From an uncultured Desulfovibrio sp. (lineage in GTDB: Bacteria; Desulfobacterota; Desulfovibrionia; Desulfovibrionales; Desulfovibrionaceae), in contig CAMWVJ010000094.1 of the NCBI GenBank assembly GCA_947177645.1, positions 1 through 5,681 on the forward strand: a stretch of DNA of 5,681 nucleotides, written 5' to 3'. The notes beneath the pieces were generated by a model. It saw only the letters and a list, made by a program, of their open reading frames with translations, was not told where the DNA came from and ran no database searches. Position numbers and translations under genes: made by a program. Positions 5,290 through 5,681 of this stretch are shown one piece after another; position 1 is the stretch's first letter, and every line of letters begins with the position of its first letter.

Positions 5290-5681
5290 TGGACATCGCC
5301 GTCATCACCCGCGAAATTTCGCCCCTCACGCGCAACGGCGGCATCGGCACGGCCGTGGGCAATCTCTGCCATGCCCTGCGGACGAAAGGCCACCGGCTCA
5401 CCGTCTACTATACCGGCAGGCCTACGGCGCGCCTTTTGCCCTTTGCGGCCAGGATGCGCAGAGAGGGCTTGGGCTTCAGGCCGGTCATCGCGCCCCTTGG
5501 CCTTGTGCTGCGCGACCCGCTGCGCCGCAGCAGGGCCGCTGCCGCCGCCCTCGCCGGCACACGGCACGACTGCTACCTCTTCCATGACTTCATGGCCGAC
5601 GGCTGGGCCTTCCTGCGCGAGCGCCCGTGCGGGGGCGCGCCCTGCGGCATGGTGACGCACGGCAGCGCGCAGTGGGTGGAC
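5289..5681 (+). CDS. GT4-type glycosyltransferase, N-terminal part (3' end outside window)
   Basis: An open frame of 131 codons runs from an ATG at 5289 to the window edge without a stop. It begins 'MDIAVITREISP', then 'GGIGTAVGNL' (17-26) and 'ALRTKGHRLTVYY' (29-41). This is the typical start of GT-B fold GT4 retaining glycosyltransferases: first beta strand, a Gly-rich loop next to the donor or acceptor site, an amphipathic helix and a 'GHxVTV' second strand. 'HDF' (99-101) and 'THGS' (123-126) fit later strands of the same N-terminal domain; from memory, a His-Gly pair at this place is common in GT4. The donor-binding C-terminal domain with its E-x7-E motif is outside the window. The ATG overlaps the previous stop (TGATG), with no clear ribosome site of its own, so coupling is likely. 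Glycogen-synthase-like GT5 enzymes share this N-terminus but are less likely in this setting. Confidence 0.82.
   Translation, partial: MDIAVITREISPLTRNGGIGTAVGNLCHALRTKGHRLTVYYTGRPTARLLPFAARMRREGLGFRPVIAPLGLVLRDPLRRSRAAAAALAGTRHDCYLFHDFMADGWAFLRERPCGGAPCGMVTHGSAQWVD

Overview
The window is a densely packed, single-strand (+) segment of a surface-glycan biosynthesis locus. It holds seven coding regions in a row with essentially no intergenic space: the 3' end of a probable radical-SAM protein, a class I SAM-dependent methyltransferase, two adjacent related family-2 glycosyltransferases (GT2), a PglK/MsbA-like ABC exporter (membrane and ATPase domains fused), a third GT2 of a different subfamily, and the 5' part of a GT4-type glycosyltransferase cut by the window end. 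No RNA gene, CRISPR array, insertion sequence, promoter or terminator could be supported. The locus looks like the interior of a longer operon that continues on both sides.

The DNA is mostly GC-rich with strong G/C preference at third codon positions, which also produces long meaningless antisense ORFs. Shine-Dalgarno sites of the GGAGG type and the gene types suggest a GC-rich Gram-negative bacterium. A Desulfovibrio-like deltaproteobacterium would fit, but this is an impression from composition and gene style; no marker gene in the window fixes the taxon.

Layout: 1-251 radical-SAM C-terminus; 248-1045 methyltransferase; 1055-1789 GT2 in distinctly AT-richer DNA; 1786-2469 GT2; 2471-4483 ABC exporter, apparently starting at a CTG codon; 4456-5289 GT2; 5289-5681 GT4 N-terminus. 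Four of the six junctions overlap by 1, 4, 4 and 28 nt and the other two are separated by 9 and 1 nt, so translational coupling is likely throughout.

The likely joint role is as follows. The GT2 and GT4 enzymes assemble an oligosaccharide at the cytoplasmic face, probably on a polyprenyl-phosphate carrier. The methyltransferase, and perhaps the radical-SAM enzyme, modify a sugar or its precursor. The ABC protein flips the lipid-linked product across the inner membrane. Whether the product is O-antigen, capsule, or a glycan attached to protein (flagellin, pilin, S-layer) cannot be decided here. The most notable features are the apparent CTG start of the ABC gene, an AT-rich patch running from the 3' third of the methyltransferase through most of the first GT2 (a probable acquired or recombined segment), and a roughly 70-residue Ala/Glu/Pro-rich tail on the ABC protein. 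I do not see evidence of an undescribed system.
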